A stretch of DNA of 64,000 nucleotides from JBAOHV01 sp963714875 (GTDB lineage Bacteria; Actinomycetota; Acidimicrobiia; Acidimicrobiales; Microtrichaceae), in assembly GCA_963714875.1 (NCBI GenBank), contig CAVQQI010000003.1, positions 36,563-100,562 on the forward strand, in the 5' to 3' direction. This document shows positions 51,372 to 59,525 of the stretch, one piece after another. Position 1 is the stretch's first letter, and each line of letters opens with the position of its first letter. Below the pieces are notes generated by a model. The model was not told the DNA's origin. It searched no databases and worked only from the letters and a program-made list of their open reading frames with translations. A program made the position numbers and the translations under genes.

Positions 51372-52016
51372 GTGTCCCGCCGTACCGCACTGATCGTCAT
51401 GACCGCGTCGGTCCTGTTGTTGCTCGCCGCCGGCGGGATCTGGCTGGTGCAGAGCTCGGGCGACGAACGCGCCGACCTGGTCGGCACCACCGACACGACC
51501 TCCACCACCTCCACCACCACGACGGCGCCCACGACGATGCCTCCCTCGCCCACGACGACCACGGTCCCGCCGGTCCCCCCGGTGCCGGTGGGACTGTCGA
51601 TCCCCTCGATCGGGGTCGACTCCGAGGTGATCCCCGTCGGCCTCGAACCCAACGGCGAGATGGAGGTGCCGCCCGCGTCGCTGACCGGCTGGTACCTGTA
51701 CGGCCCACGGCCCGGCGAGGTGGACGGCACCTCGGTGCTGGCCGCACACGTCGACTACGGCGGTGAGCGCGGGGTGTTCTTCGAACTGCGCAGCGTGCAG
51801 GTCGGCGACGAGGTGACCGTGACCGACGAGGCCGGCGGCACCCACCAGTTCGTGGTGACCGAGCGCTATCAGGTCGACAAGGACCAGCTGCCCATCGAGC
51901 AGATCTTCGTCGCTGACGGGCCCCCGGGACTGACGCTGATCACCTGCGGCGGATCCTTCGACAGCGGTGCGCGCAGCTACCAGGACAACATCGTGGTCCG
52001 CACCGTGCCCGCCTGA
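51372..52016 (+). CDS. Class F sortase
   Basis: The 214-residue protein has an N-terminal membrane anchor (ALIVMTASVLLLLAAGGIWLV), a Thr/Pro-rich stalk (about 38-72) and a sortase domain with the class F catalytic triad: H126 in LAAHVDYGG, C192 in LITCGGSFD and R201 in ARSYQDNIVV. Sortases link proteins with a sorting tail to the cell wall or to each other. The GTG start has AGGAG upstream. The fasciclin protein directly before it is the obvious substrate, but its motif is VNTG rather than LPxTG. Confidence 0.92.
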   Translation: MSRRTALIVMTASVLLLLAAGGIWLVQSSGDERADLVGTTDTTSTTSTTTTAPTTMPPSPTTTTVPPVPPVPVGLSIPSIGVDSEVIPVGLEPNGEMEVPPASLTGWYLYGPRPGEVDGTSVLAAHVDYGGERGVFFELRSVQVGDEVTVTDEAGGTHQFVVTERYQVDKDQLPIEQIFVADGPPGLTLITCGGSFDSGARSYQDNIVVRTVPA

Positions 52017-52321
52017 GATCGCGGCGGTACCGGCAGGATCTCCGGTGGTCCGGTCTCGGTGGACTTGGCCCCGTACGGGTCGGTGCCGGACTGGCCGGCG
52101 CCGGAGCCACCCATGAGCTTCTTGGCCACGAGCACCGTCACACCGACCACGGTGACGATCAGCAGCATCTTGACCAGCTTGGAACCCTTGCGCTTGGCCG
52201 CGGTCGCCGCTTCATCGACCTTCTCGACGGACTGCAGGGCCCTCTGGGTCTTCTCGAGTGCCGACTCGAGATCGCCGATGCCTGCCTGTGCCTTCGCTGC
52301 TCTCTGGCCCACTGCGCTCAT
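51977..52321 (-). CDS. Small membrane protein with coiled coil
   Basis: The 114-residue protein has an N-terminal coiled-coil helix (residues 5-45, LESALEKTQRALQSVEKVDEAATAAK), a membrane helix (LVKMLLIVTVVGVTVLVAKKL, about 49-69) and a Pro/Gly-rich C-terminal tail. The ATG has AGGAGAGGACGAG upstream, a good site. Its last 40 bases overlap the end of the convergent sortase gene, which is unusual, so the stop could be earlier or the overlap real. No family recognised. Confidence 0.6.
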   Translation of the reverse strand: MSAVGQRAAKAQAGIGDLESALEKTQRALQSVEKVDEAATAAKRKGSKLVKMLLIVTVVGVTVLVAKKLMGGSGAGQSGTDPYGAKSTETGPPEILPVPPRSQAGTVRTTMLSW

Positions 52322-52489
52322 CTCGTCCTCTCCTGGCCGCGCTCGGCGACCGACCTGGGTATCGGGTGTCCGCCGACGAACACCGTCGCCGGCACATGGA
52401 GCCTATCGGCCCACGCATCACAGGTATCCCGCAGAACGCCGAGTCAGACCTTTCTGCACACATGGTGCGACAAGTGCCATGATCGCGCC

Positions 52490-52972
52490 ATGGCGAGCAT
52501 CCGACGCGAGCTCCGAATCGACCGACCGGCGCACGTGGTGTGGCCACTCGATCGGCGACCCCGGACGCATCAAGGAGTGGTTCCCCGGGATGGTGGACTG
52601 CACCGTGGCCCACGACGACGAGGGGGTCACACGCACCGTGACGCTCGGTACCGGGATGTCGCTGGTCGAACAGGTCGTGACCAACGATCCCATCGCGAGA
52701 CGGTTCCAGTACCGGATCAGCGGCGGGATCTTCACCGAACACCTGGGTACCGTCGACGTGATCGAGCTTGGTGACGACACCTGCCTCGGCGTCTACAGCA
52801 CCGACGCCGTCCCCGACGTCATGGCGCTCGTCATCGGCGGCGCCACCGGCGACGCGCTGCGCAACATCCGCGACCTCGTCGAGGATGCTGAACCGGGCGC
52901 ACCCGCGGACCGACATCACCGGCTCCGACATCACCGGCTCCGACATCACCGACCGAGGAGGTCGCCCGCTGA
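52490..52972 (+). pseudogene. SRPBCC-family protein, frameshifted
   Basis: The start (MASIRRELRIDRPAHVVW) is in one frame, and from about 52545 the SRPBCC sequence runs in the +1 frame (IGDPGRIKEWFPGMVDCTVAHDDEGVTRTVTLGTG shows the ligand-cavity fold typical of polyketide-cyclase-like proteins). The frame must return before the stop at 52970-52972, because only the first frame has a stop there, forming TGATG with the sulfatase start. That overlap argues that the gene once ended there and that two indels lie inside. A 15-base tandem repeat near the end is a likely site for the second. Function unknown. Confidence 0.6.
52912..52951 (+). repeat. 15-bp tandem repeat, 2.7 copies
   Basis: GACATCACCGGCTCC is repeated at 52912-52926 and 52927-52941, with a partial third copy to 52951. 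It lies in the end of the SRPBCC gene just before the sulfatase start, where one of the frame changes must be. Confidence 0.75.
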
Positions 52973-54540
52973 TGGGCCGCAAGATCCTGTTCGTCACCAC
53001 CGATCAACAGCGCTACGACACACTCGGCTGCAACGGCGGGACACTCGCTCGCACACCGGTCGTCGACGGGCTCGCCGCGCAGGGGATCCGCTACGAACGT
53101 GCCGTGCCCCAGTCGGTCGTGTGCATGCCATCGCGCTCGACCATGCTCACCGGCCAACACCAGGCGACCCACGGGGTCTGGATGAACGGCGTGCCCCTCC
53201 CCGTCGACGCCCCGTCGGTGGCGACGGTGTTGCACCGCTCGGGATACCGCACCGCCCTCATCGGCAAGGCTCACTTCGAGCCGTTCCTGGACCCACTCGG
53301 GCGCTTCACGGAGAACCGTCTCGCAGGCCTCGGCGAGCCGACCGTCACTGCGCCCCAGTACGACCACCTGCCCGGCCCGCACCGAGGCTTCGAGCACCTG
53401 CAGTTCGCCACGCACGGTGCCGCCGGCTGGTTGCACTACGCCCAATGGCTCGGGGCGAACCACCCCGAGGCCGTGCAGAACTACTACCAGGTGCTCGACG
53501 GCGACCTCGAGGTCAACGCCGCCGGCTTCGGCGACACGGGCGCTCCCCAGGTGCAGCACAATCCGATCCCACGGGACTGGTACCACACCGACTGGGTCGC
53601 ACAGCGCACGATCGACTGGCTCGGCGCACTCGATGCCGACGACGACTGGTTCTGCTGGATGAGCTTCCCCGATCCACACCACCCGTGGGATCCACCCGGG
53701 TCCGAGCTGCACCGCGTCGACTGGCGACAGGTCGACCTTCCCGCCGGCTACCCCGTGAGCGCCGCAGAGCGCGAACGCCTCCTCGACGACAAGCCACGTC
53801 ACTGGCGCCTCTGGTACGACGGCAAGCTCGTGGCCAACTACGAGGCGCCGACGCACTGGGTACCCGCGACGCTGACGGCGGACCAGGTCCGTGAGGTCAA
53901 CGCTCTCAACGCGATCGAGTGCGAGCTCATCGACGAGGCGCTCGGTCGGGTGCTCGCGGCGATCGACGCCAGGGGGTGGACCGACGACGTCGACGTGGTG
54001 TTCACCACCGACCACGGCGAGCTGCAGGGCGACCACGGGCTGCTGTTCAAGGGGCCGTACCACACCGATTCGCTGATGCGACTGCCCCTCATCTGGCGTC
54101 CGGCCCCCAATGCCGCGGTCGGCTCTGCGGTGGTGAGCGCCCCGGTCGGCCTGGTCGACCTGGCACCCACGTTCTGTGGCATCGCCGGAGTGGACGCACC
54201 GGCGTGGATGCAGGGAGCAGCGCTGCCCACCGACGACGACGACGCCGAGGCCCGTGGCATCGACCACCAACTCACCTCGTGGGACAGCGAGCTGTTCGGC
54301 GTCGGCATGTACCTGCGCACCATCACCCGTGACGGCTGGGTGTGCACCGCCTACCTGCCGGGGGCGGTGCACGACGGCACCGAGGGCGAGCTCTACTCAC
54401 TCGAGGATGACCCTCACCAGCAGGTCAACCGCTTCGATGATCCGTCGGTTCGGTCGCTGCGCGACGACCTGCTCGCCTCGCTCCGGGACGAACAGCCGGC
54501 CGAGCACGACCCACGGCTCGAGCTCCAGGCGCCCGTCTGA
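52972..54540 (+). CDS. Sulfatase-family hydrolase
   Basis: The 522-residue protein is a type I sulfatase or phosphonate-monoester-hydrolase relative: VTTDQQRYDTLGC (D11 and Q12), the signature VVCMPSRSTMLTG (C51, converted to formylglycine), IGKAHF, DPHHPWDPPG, and FTTDHGELQGDHGLLFKG. No signal peptide is seen. It is much shorter than the 784-residue enzyme at 40.5 kb and not closely related. The ATG overlaps the stop of the SRPBCC gene. No inverted-repeat operator is seen in front, so it is not part of the island regulon. The exact substrate is open. Confidence 0.88.
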   Translation: MGRKILFVTTDQQRYDTLGCNGGTLARTPVVDGLAAQGIRYERAVPQSVVCMPSRSTMLTGQHQATHGVWMNGVPLPVDAPSVATVLHRSGYRTALIGKAHFEPFLDPLGRFTENRLAGLGEPTVTAPQYDHLPGPHRGFEHLQFATHGAAGWLHYAQWLGANHPEAVQNYYQVLDGDLEVNAAGFGDTGAPQVQHNPIPRDWYHTDWVAQRTIDWLGALDADDDWFCWMSFPDPHHPWDPPGSELHRVDWRQVDLPAGYPVSAAERERLLDDKPRHWRLWYDGKLVANYEAPTHWVPATLTADQVREVNALNAIECELIDEALGRVLAAIDARGWTDDVDVVFTTDHGELQGDHGLLFKGPYHTDSLMRLPLIWRPAPNAAVGSAVVSAPVGLVDLAPTFCGIAGVDAPAWMQGAALPTDDDDAEARGIDHQLTSWDSELFGVGMYLRTITRDGWVCTAYLPGAVHDGTEGELYSLEDDPHQQVNRFDDPSVRSLRDDLLASLRDEQPAEHDPRLELQAPV

Positions 54541-54543
54541 GGC

Positions 54544-55092
54544 TCACTCCGCCGCGGCGTCACCCGTTGCATCACCCAGCGCGCCGAGCAGGTCGGCGCG
54601 GGCCCGCGACACCCGCGACCTGACTGTTCCCACGGGCACGTCGCAGACCTCCGCGACCTCGGCATAGGACATGCCGAGCAACTGGGTCATCACGAACGCG
54701 CTCCGCCGGTCCGGCTCCAGGGACGCCACCAGGTCGTCGAGATCGCCCCCGCCGCTCGCCGCGTCACCGGGGGCCAGCAGGTCGTCGTCGGTCGTGACCG
54801 ACTGCAGCCGTTCCGCGAGCCGGCGCTGACGAATCGTGCGCCGCAGCGAATCCGCACACGTTCGGCGGGCGATCGTCATCAGCCAGGTACGCGCGGTCGA
54901 CTCGCCCCGGAAGCGCGCCAGCGCCGGCACCGCCCGCAGGTAGACCTCCTGGGTCAGATCATCGGCGCTCTGACGGTCGACCAGATGTGCACACAACCGC
55001 CAGACCTCACCCTGGCTGGCCCGGACGAAATCGGCCAGCGCCGCTCGATCACCGTCGCCCGCCGACAGCGCGAGCCTGGTCAGGTCATCCAC
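54544..55092 (-). CDS. ECF-family RNA polymerase sigma factor
   Basis: The 182-residue protein has sigma region 2 (VWRLCAHLVDRQSADDLTQEVYLRAVPALARFRGESTARTWLMTIARRTCADSLRR shown by its DDLTQEVYLRA core) and region 4 (FVMTQLLGMSYAEVAEVCDVPVGTVRSRVSRARADL). It has no region 1 or 3, so it is an ECF (group 4) sigma, in the SigC-like style. The GTG start at 55092 fits. The divergent gene is a zinc-finger anti-sigma. It ends two bases before the end of the convergent sulfatase stop region. Confidence 0.9.
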   Translation of the reverse strand: MDDLTRLALSAGDGDRAALADFVRASQGEVWRLCAHLVDRQSADDLTQEVYLRAVPALARFRGESTARTWLMTIARRTCADSLRRTIRQRRLAERLQSVTTDDDLLAPGDAASGGGDLDDLVASLEPDRRSAFVMTQLLGMSYAEVAEVCDVPVGTVRSRVSRARADLLGALGDATGDAAAE

Positions 55093-55134
55093 GGTCCCGA
55101 GTGAAGTCGTTCCGCAGCCGTCCGTCGAGTCCAC

Positions 55135-55160
55135 GGAACCCGAACCGCTCGGCGGGCGAC
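55135..55160 (+). promoter_or_regulatory. ECF-type promoter before the anti-sigma gene
   Basis: GGAAC at 55135-55139 and CGAC at 55157-55160 are 17 bases apart, a spacing typical of ECF promoters. Transcription would start close to the anti-sigma ATG at 55170. It could be the sigma factor's own target. Confidence 0.4.
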
Positions 55161-55169
55161 TACCGACAC

Positions 55170-55793
55170 ATGGACTGTGAGTCGTACCGGGAAGCCATCT
55201 CCGCCGGCCTCGATGGCGAGGACCCCGGCCCCGCGGGTGCGACGCTGTCGGACCACCTCGCCGGCTGCGCCACCTGCGCGGCCTTCGTACAGCACGCCGG
55301 CTCGTTGCACCGGGCCACCCGACTGCGTGCAGCGGAGCCGGTGCCCGACCTCGTCGGCGCGGTGCTGGCACGGGCCGACACCCCACGACGCCGGCAGCCC
55401 GAATGGGCCCGCTATGCGCTGTTCGCCGTGGCCCTGACCCAGCTGGTGCTCGCCCTGCCCCTGGTGCTGTTCGGGCAGGACCTGGGCGCCTCGGTGCACG
55501 TGGCCCGGGAGCTGGGCAGCTGGGACGTCGCGCTGGCCATCGGCCTGCTCTACGCCGTGTGGCGGCCCGACAAGGCCAGCGGGCTGCTGCCGTTCGCCGC
55601 CGCACTCGCAGGGACGATGGCGGTCACCGCCGGGCTCGACGTCCTCGCCGGACGCCAGAGCGTCCTGAGCGAGTCACACCACGTGCTCGAGCTGGTCGGC
55701 CTGGCCCTGCTGGTGGTCCTGGCCCGCCCGACGTGGCGACCGACGGGCGGACACGGGCTGTCGAACACGAAGCTGGCGCCCCGTTCCGTCTAG
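55170..55793 (+). CDS. Zinc-finger anti-sigma membrane protein
   Basis: The 207-residue protein begins with a zf-HC2-like domain (MDCESYREAISAGLDGEDPG, then SDHLAGCATCAAF with the HxxxCxxC zinc ligands near 29-36). About four membrane helices follow (such as YALFAVALTQLVLALPLVLFG). This matches membrane-bound ZAS anti-sigma factors that hold an ECF sigma until a signal arrives. The divergent position next to the sigma gene supports the pairing. The ATG at 55170 gives the canonical zinc-finger start. Confidence 0.85.
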   Translation: MDCESYREAISAGLDGEDPGPAGATLSDHLAGCATCAAFVQHAGSLHRATRLRAAEPVPDLVGAVLARADTPRRRQPEWARYALFAVALTQLVLALPLVLFGQDLGASVHVARELGSWDVALAIGLLYAVWRPDKASGLLPFAAALAGTMAVTAGLDVLAGRQSVLSESHHVLELVGLALLVVLARPTWRPTGGHGLSNTKLAPRSV

Positions 55794-55822
55794 CTGTTCT
55801 GCCCCGACCGCGGGTGTCGTGG

Positions 55823-56251
55823 CTACTCCTGGACGAGCTCGATCAGGGTGCCGAACGAGCCCTTCGGGTGCACGAAGGCAACCGTCGTGCCGCGCGAACC
55901 CGGGCGGGGTGCCTGGTCGATGGCGGTGGCGCCCGCCGCCAGCATCGCGTCCAGCGCCGCCTGGCAGTCGTCGACCCGGTAGCCGATGTGGTGCAGCCCC
56001 TCACCCCGCTTCTCGATCGCCTTCGCGATCGGCGAGTCGGGGCGGGTGGCTGCGGTCAGCTGGATGTAGCTGTCGGCCACCTTGATGAGCGCCTCCTCGA
56101 CCCCGTCGGAGTCGACGACCTCGCGGTGCGCGACGGTGGCGCCGAACGCACGTTGGTAGTAGTCGACCGCGGCATCGAGGTCCTTGACCGCGATGGCGAC
56201 GTGGTCGATCTCGGTCAGCAGACCGGAGGTGGCATCGGGGTTCTCACTCAT
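55823..56251 (-). CDS. mce: Methylmalonyl-CoA epimerase
   Basis: The 142-residue protein interconverts (R)- and (S)-methylmalonyl-CoA. It is a glyoxalase/VOC-fold protein with metal ligands in IDHVAIAV, GLHHIGYRV and GTLIELVQE, and the epimerase motif HREVVDSDGVEEALIKV. The gene is 46 bases after ccr on the same strand, so both belong to one operon of the ethylmalonyl-CoA/propionyl-CoA route. The carboxylase beta subunit at 20.5 kb would supply (S)-methylmalonyl-CoA. Confidence 0.92.
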   Translation of the reverse strand: MSENPDATSGLLTEIDHVAIAVKDLDAAVDYYQRAFGATVAHREVVDSDGVEEALIKVADSYIQLTAATRPDSPIAKAIEKRGEGLHHIGYRVDDCQAALDAMLAAGATAIDQAPRPGSRGTTVAFVHPKGSFGTLIELVQE

Positions 56252-56297
56252 GGGGACCTCTCAGGGGATCGGGGACGGGTACGTCGGTGCGGGTCGG

Positions 56298-57647
56298 TCA
56301 GAGCTCGCCCCGTGCGTGCCGCTGGTACAGGGTGATCTTGTCCTCGCCGATGCGCTCGCGCTTGTCGGGGTCGGTGATGCCCAGTCCCGGCTCGGGCGCC
56401 ATGCACAGCACGGCGATCTTGCCCTCGGCCTCGTTGTGGTGGACCTTCAACGCGGCGTCGCCCACGTGCTCCAGGTCGAACACCTCGCTCATGACCGGCT
56501 GGATGGCGCCCTTGTCGATCAGGCGGTTCATCTCCCACGCCTCCTGGTAGTTGGCGAAGTGCGAGCTGACGATGCTCTTCAGCTTCATCCACAGGTGACG
56601 GTTGTCGTACTCGATCATGTAGCCGGAGGTGGCGGCGCAGGTGACGATCTTGCCGCCCCGCTTGGTGATGAACACCGACGCGCCCATCGTCGAGCGGCCG
56701 GGGTGCTCGAAGACGATGTCGGGGTCCTCGCCGACCAGCTCGCGGACCTTCTTGCCGAGACGGCGCCACTCGCGCTCGTCCTGGGTGTGCTCGTCGGACC
56801 AGAACTGGTAGTTCTCCGCCTTGCGGTCGATGACGGCGTCGCACCCCATGGCGTTGAGCAGCTTCACCCGCGACTCCGAGGACACCACACCGATCGGCGT
56901 GCCGCCGCCGTTGAGAACGAGCTGGGTCGCATACGCACCGATGCCACCGGTGGCACCCCAGATGAAGACGTTGTCGCCCTGCTTCATACGACCTGCGTGG
57001 TCGCCGACGAGCATGCGGTAGCTGGTCGAGGCGCACAGCGCGTTGACCGCCGCCTCCTCCCAGCTCAGGTGCGCAGGCTTGGGCATGAGCTGGTTGGCCT
57101 TCACCACCGACAGGTCGGCCAGGCCGCCGTAGTTGGTCTCGAAGCCCCAGATGCGCTGGTTCGCGGCCAGCATCGAGTCGTTGTGGGCCGAGGGATCCTG
57201 GTCGTCCAGGTAGTTGCAGTGCACCGCGACGCGGTCGCCCGGGCGCCAGTTGCGCACCGCAGAACCCACCCGCAGCACCACGCCCGAGGCGTCAGAGCCC
57301 ACGGCGTGGAAGTCCTGGGCATGACGGGCTCCCCATGCGGATTCCTTGCCCAGGCGGTCGAGGAAGCCGAAGGTGGACAGCGGCTCGAAGATCGAGGTCC
57401 ACACGGTGTTGAAGTTGATCGCGCTCGCCATCACGGCGATGACGGCCTCGTCGGGAGCGATCTCGGGCAGCGCGATGTCGCCGATGTGCAGGCTCTGCCG
57501 AGGGTCCTTGTCCCAGGAGTCCACGCCCTCCCACATGTGCTCCTCGGAGCGCAGCACGTGCGCAGCTCGGGTGGACTCCGGCAGCGGGAGGTTCGCGATG
57601 TCGTCACCGCTGGCACCGGACTGGATGGCGTCGAGGATCTGCTGCAT
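56298..57647 (-). CDS. ccrA: Crotonyl-CoA carboxylase/reductase
   Basis: The 449-residue enzyme reduces crotonyl-CoA with NADPH and adds CO2 to give ethylmalonyl-CoA. It is an MDR-fold reductase with the Ccr-specific AINFNTVWTSIFEPLSTFGFL, IWGFETNYGGLADLSVVKANQLMPKPAHLSWEEAA (given by its NYGG and KP motifs) and the NADPH motif IWGATGGIGAYA. It is the key enzyme of the ethylmalonyl-CoA pathway; it can also supply polyketide extender units, but no PKS is in the window. A TAACTT box lies eight bases before the ATG. mce follows in the same operon. Confidence 0.94.
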   Translation of the reverse strand: MQQILDAIQSGASGDDIANLPLPESTRAAHVLRSEEHMWEGVDSWDKDPRQSLHIGDIALPEIAPDEAVIAVMASAINFNTVWTSIFEPLSTFGFLDRLGKESAWGARHAQDFHAVGSDASGVVLRVGSAVRNWRPGDRVAVHCNYLDDQDPSAHNDSMLAANQRIWGFETNYGGLADLSVVKANQLMPKPAHLSWEEAAVNALCASTSYRMLVGDHAGRMKQGDNVFIWGATGGIGAYATQLVLNGGGTPIGVVSSESRVKLLNAMGCDAVIDRKAENYQFWSDEHTQDEREWRRLGKKVRELVGEDPDIVFEHPGRSTMGASVFITKRGGKIVTCAATSGYMIEYDNRHLWMKLKSIVSSHFANYQEAWEMNRLIDKGAIQPVMSEVFDLEHVGDAALKVHHNEAEGKIAVLCMAPEPGLGITDPDKRERIGEDKITLYQRHARGEL

Positions 57648-57750
57648 GGGCGGCGAAGTTACGCGCGGATCACCCTGCCTGCCATCCGAACGCGGGTCGG
57701 GTCCGGAACTGCGGTGGCTCGCGGACCCGGCGCGGAGGTCTGCGGTCAGC

Positions 57751-58983
57751 TCACGTGGCGCTGCCCGACGCCGTCGCGCGCCCGGAGGTCGCCGAGCGGT
57801 CGAGCCAGCTCGGCAACCGGTTCGCCCTGGCGATGATCGGGCCGGCGATGGCCAGGATCAGCACGTATGCCGCGGCGAGCGGACCCAGGTCGGGCTCGAC
57901 CCCTGCTGCGACTCCGAGTCCGGCGATGACGATCGAGAACTCACCACGGGGGATCAACATCGTGCCGGCGCGCCAGCGACCGTGCTTGCCGATCCCCGCA
58001 CGACCGGCGGCCCACCAGCCGACAGCGATCTTGGTCAGGGCGGTGATGACCGCCAGTCCGATCGCGGCGGGCAGCACGGGTGGGAGCCCCGACGAGTCGA
58101 CGCCGAGTGCGAACAGGAAGAAGAAGATCGTCGCGAACAGGTCACGCAGCGGCCCGAGCAGCGAGCCGGCACGCTCCTGGGCCGGACCCGAGATGGCCAG
58201 CCCGACCAGGAACGCTCCCACCGCGGCGGAGACCTGCACCTGCTGTGCCAGTCCGCCGACCAGCAGCACGAGACCGAACACGGTCAGCACCATCACCTCG
58301 TCGGACTCCGAGTGGATCATCCGGCTCATGAAGGGCCCGAAGCGCATGGCGAACACGATGATGACGAACACCACGCCCAGCGCGACCGTCACCGAGATGA
58401 GCCCGGTCACCAGCGCCGTTCCCGCCAGCAGCACACCGATGATCGGCAGGTAGACCGCCATGACCAGGTCCTCGAGCACCAGCACCGACAGCACCGTCGA
58501 GGTGTCGCGGTTGCCGAGGCGGTCCAGGTCCTTGAGCAACTTCGAGATGAGCCCCGAGGACGAGATGTAGGTCACCCCGCCCAGCAGGATGGCGGGGATC
58601 ACCTCCCATCCCAGCAGCAGGGCTGCTGCGAACCCCGGCAGGAAGTTGGCGAGCAGGTCGACCGCGCCGCCCAGGAAGTTCCGTCGCAGCTCGGTCGACA
58701 GCTCGACCGGGGTGTACTCCAGGCCCAGGGTGAACAACAGCAGCAGCACGCCGATCTCTGCGCCCAGCTCGATGAACTCGTCGGTGATCTGGATCGGGAT
58801 CAGTCCACCTGCGCCGGCCAGCAGTCCGCCGAGCAGGTACAGCGGGATCGGGCTGAACCCGAAACGAGCAGCGCTGCGCGCCAACAGCGACAGCACCACC
58901 AAGATGGCGCCCAGCTCGACCAGCGCGGTGGCGATCTCGGTGCTCGTCGCTGCGAGCACCATGCCGGGGGGACCGAGCGGCAT
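57751..58983 (-). CDS. Cation:proton antiporter (CPA2/KhtU-like)
   Basis: The 410-residue membrane protein has about twelve helices and the CPA2 pattern: LFTLGLEYTPVEL near 85, GGVTYISSSGLISKLL near 137, and VLVLEDLVMAVYLP near 168. It exchanges K+ or Na+ for protons. Its ATG overlaps the stop of the upstream RCK-type gene by one base (TGATG), so subunit and channel are made together. This pairing is that of KhtTU/AmhMT K+/H+ antiporters; K+ as substrate is inferred. Confidence 0.9.
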   Translation of the reverse strand: MPLGPPGMVLAATSTEIATALVELGAILVVLSLLARSAARFGFSPIPLYLLGGLLAGAGGLIPIQITDEFIELGAEIGVLLLLFTLGLEYTPVELSTELRRNFLGGAVDLLANFLPGFAAALLLGWEVIPAILLGGVTYISSSGLISKLLKDLDRLGNRDTSTVLSVLVLEDLVMAVYLPIIGVLLAGTALVTGLISVTVALGVVFVIIVFAMRFGPFMSRMIHSESDEVMVLTVFGLVLLVGGLAQQVQVSAAVGAFLVGLAISGPAQERAGSLLGPLRDLFATIFFFLFALGVDSSGLPPVLPAAIGLAVITALTKIAVGWWAAGRAGIGKHGRWRAGTMLIPRGEFSIVIAGLGVAAGVEPDLGPLAAAYVLILAIAGPIIARANRLPSWLDRSATSGRATASGSAT

Positions 58984-59465
58984 CAGGTCGGCGCGAGCTT
59001 CGCCAGCAGTGCGTCGACCGCGTCGGGGGTACCGACCGAGACGAGCACGTCGCCCGCTTCGAGCACGTCATCGGGTCCCGGGGCGGCGTTGGTCGACGAT
59101 CCCCGGATGATCGCGACCACGCTGGCACCGGTGCTCTTGCGGATCCGCGCGTCGCCGATCGTCTGGCCCGCGACCGGCGATCCGACGGCGACGGTCAGCC
59201 AGTCGATCGAGAGTCCTTCCAGGCGCTGCAACGACGCGGTTGCCTCGCTGACCTTCGTGGCCCCCAGCAGGTCGGCGAGCACGGCCGAGTCCTCTGGGTC
59301 GAGGTGCACCACCGCACGGCAGCTGTCGCTGTCGTCGGCGTCGTAGAGGAACAGCTCTCGGCGTCCGGTGCGAGTCGTGAGCACGCCCAGGCGTGCCCCG
59401 CCGGCGGTGTCGAACTCCTGGCGCACCCCGATGCCGGGGAGCTCGGTCTCGTGGATCTCGGTCAC
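58983..59465 (-). CDS. RCK_C regulatory subunit of the antiporter (KhtT-like)
   Basis: The 160-residue soluble protein has an N-terminal half with ELPGIGVRQEFDT and a C-terminal RCK_C (TrkA-C) domain (about 78-158): LSIDWLTVAVGSPVAGQTIGDARIRKSTGASVVAIIRG, and GDVLVSVGTPDAVDALLAKL. Such subunits gate CPA2 antiporters in response to nucleotides such as c-di-AMP. Its stop overlaps the antiporter start. The ATG at 59465 gives the standard length. Confidence 0.88.
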   Translation of the reverse strand: MTEIHETELPGIGVRQEFDTAGGARLGVLTTRTGRRELFLYDADDSDSCRAVVHLDPEDSAVLADLLGATKVSEATASLQRLEGLSIDWLTVAVGSPVAGQTIGDARIRKSTGASVVAIIRGSSTNAAPGPDDVLEAGDVLVSVGTPDAVDALLAKLAPT

Positions 59466-59525
59466 GCTGCCTCCGCGGTGGTCGTCGCCGGCACCAGCGT
59501 AGGTTGCCGCCTCCGGGAGCCGGGC

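Noticed and set aside
52059..53894. A long frame through the SRPBCC gene and the second sulfatase
   Set aside because: Only about 115 codons of it are SRPBCC sequence; beyond 52900 it is an out-of-frame shadow of the sulfatase. It is not a fusion protein.
52972..54540. Including the second sulfatase in the island regulon
   Set aside because: No TCACCC-N5-GGGTGA repeat precedes it or the SRPBCC gene, and it lies beyond the fasciclin-sortase pair.
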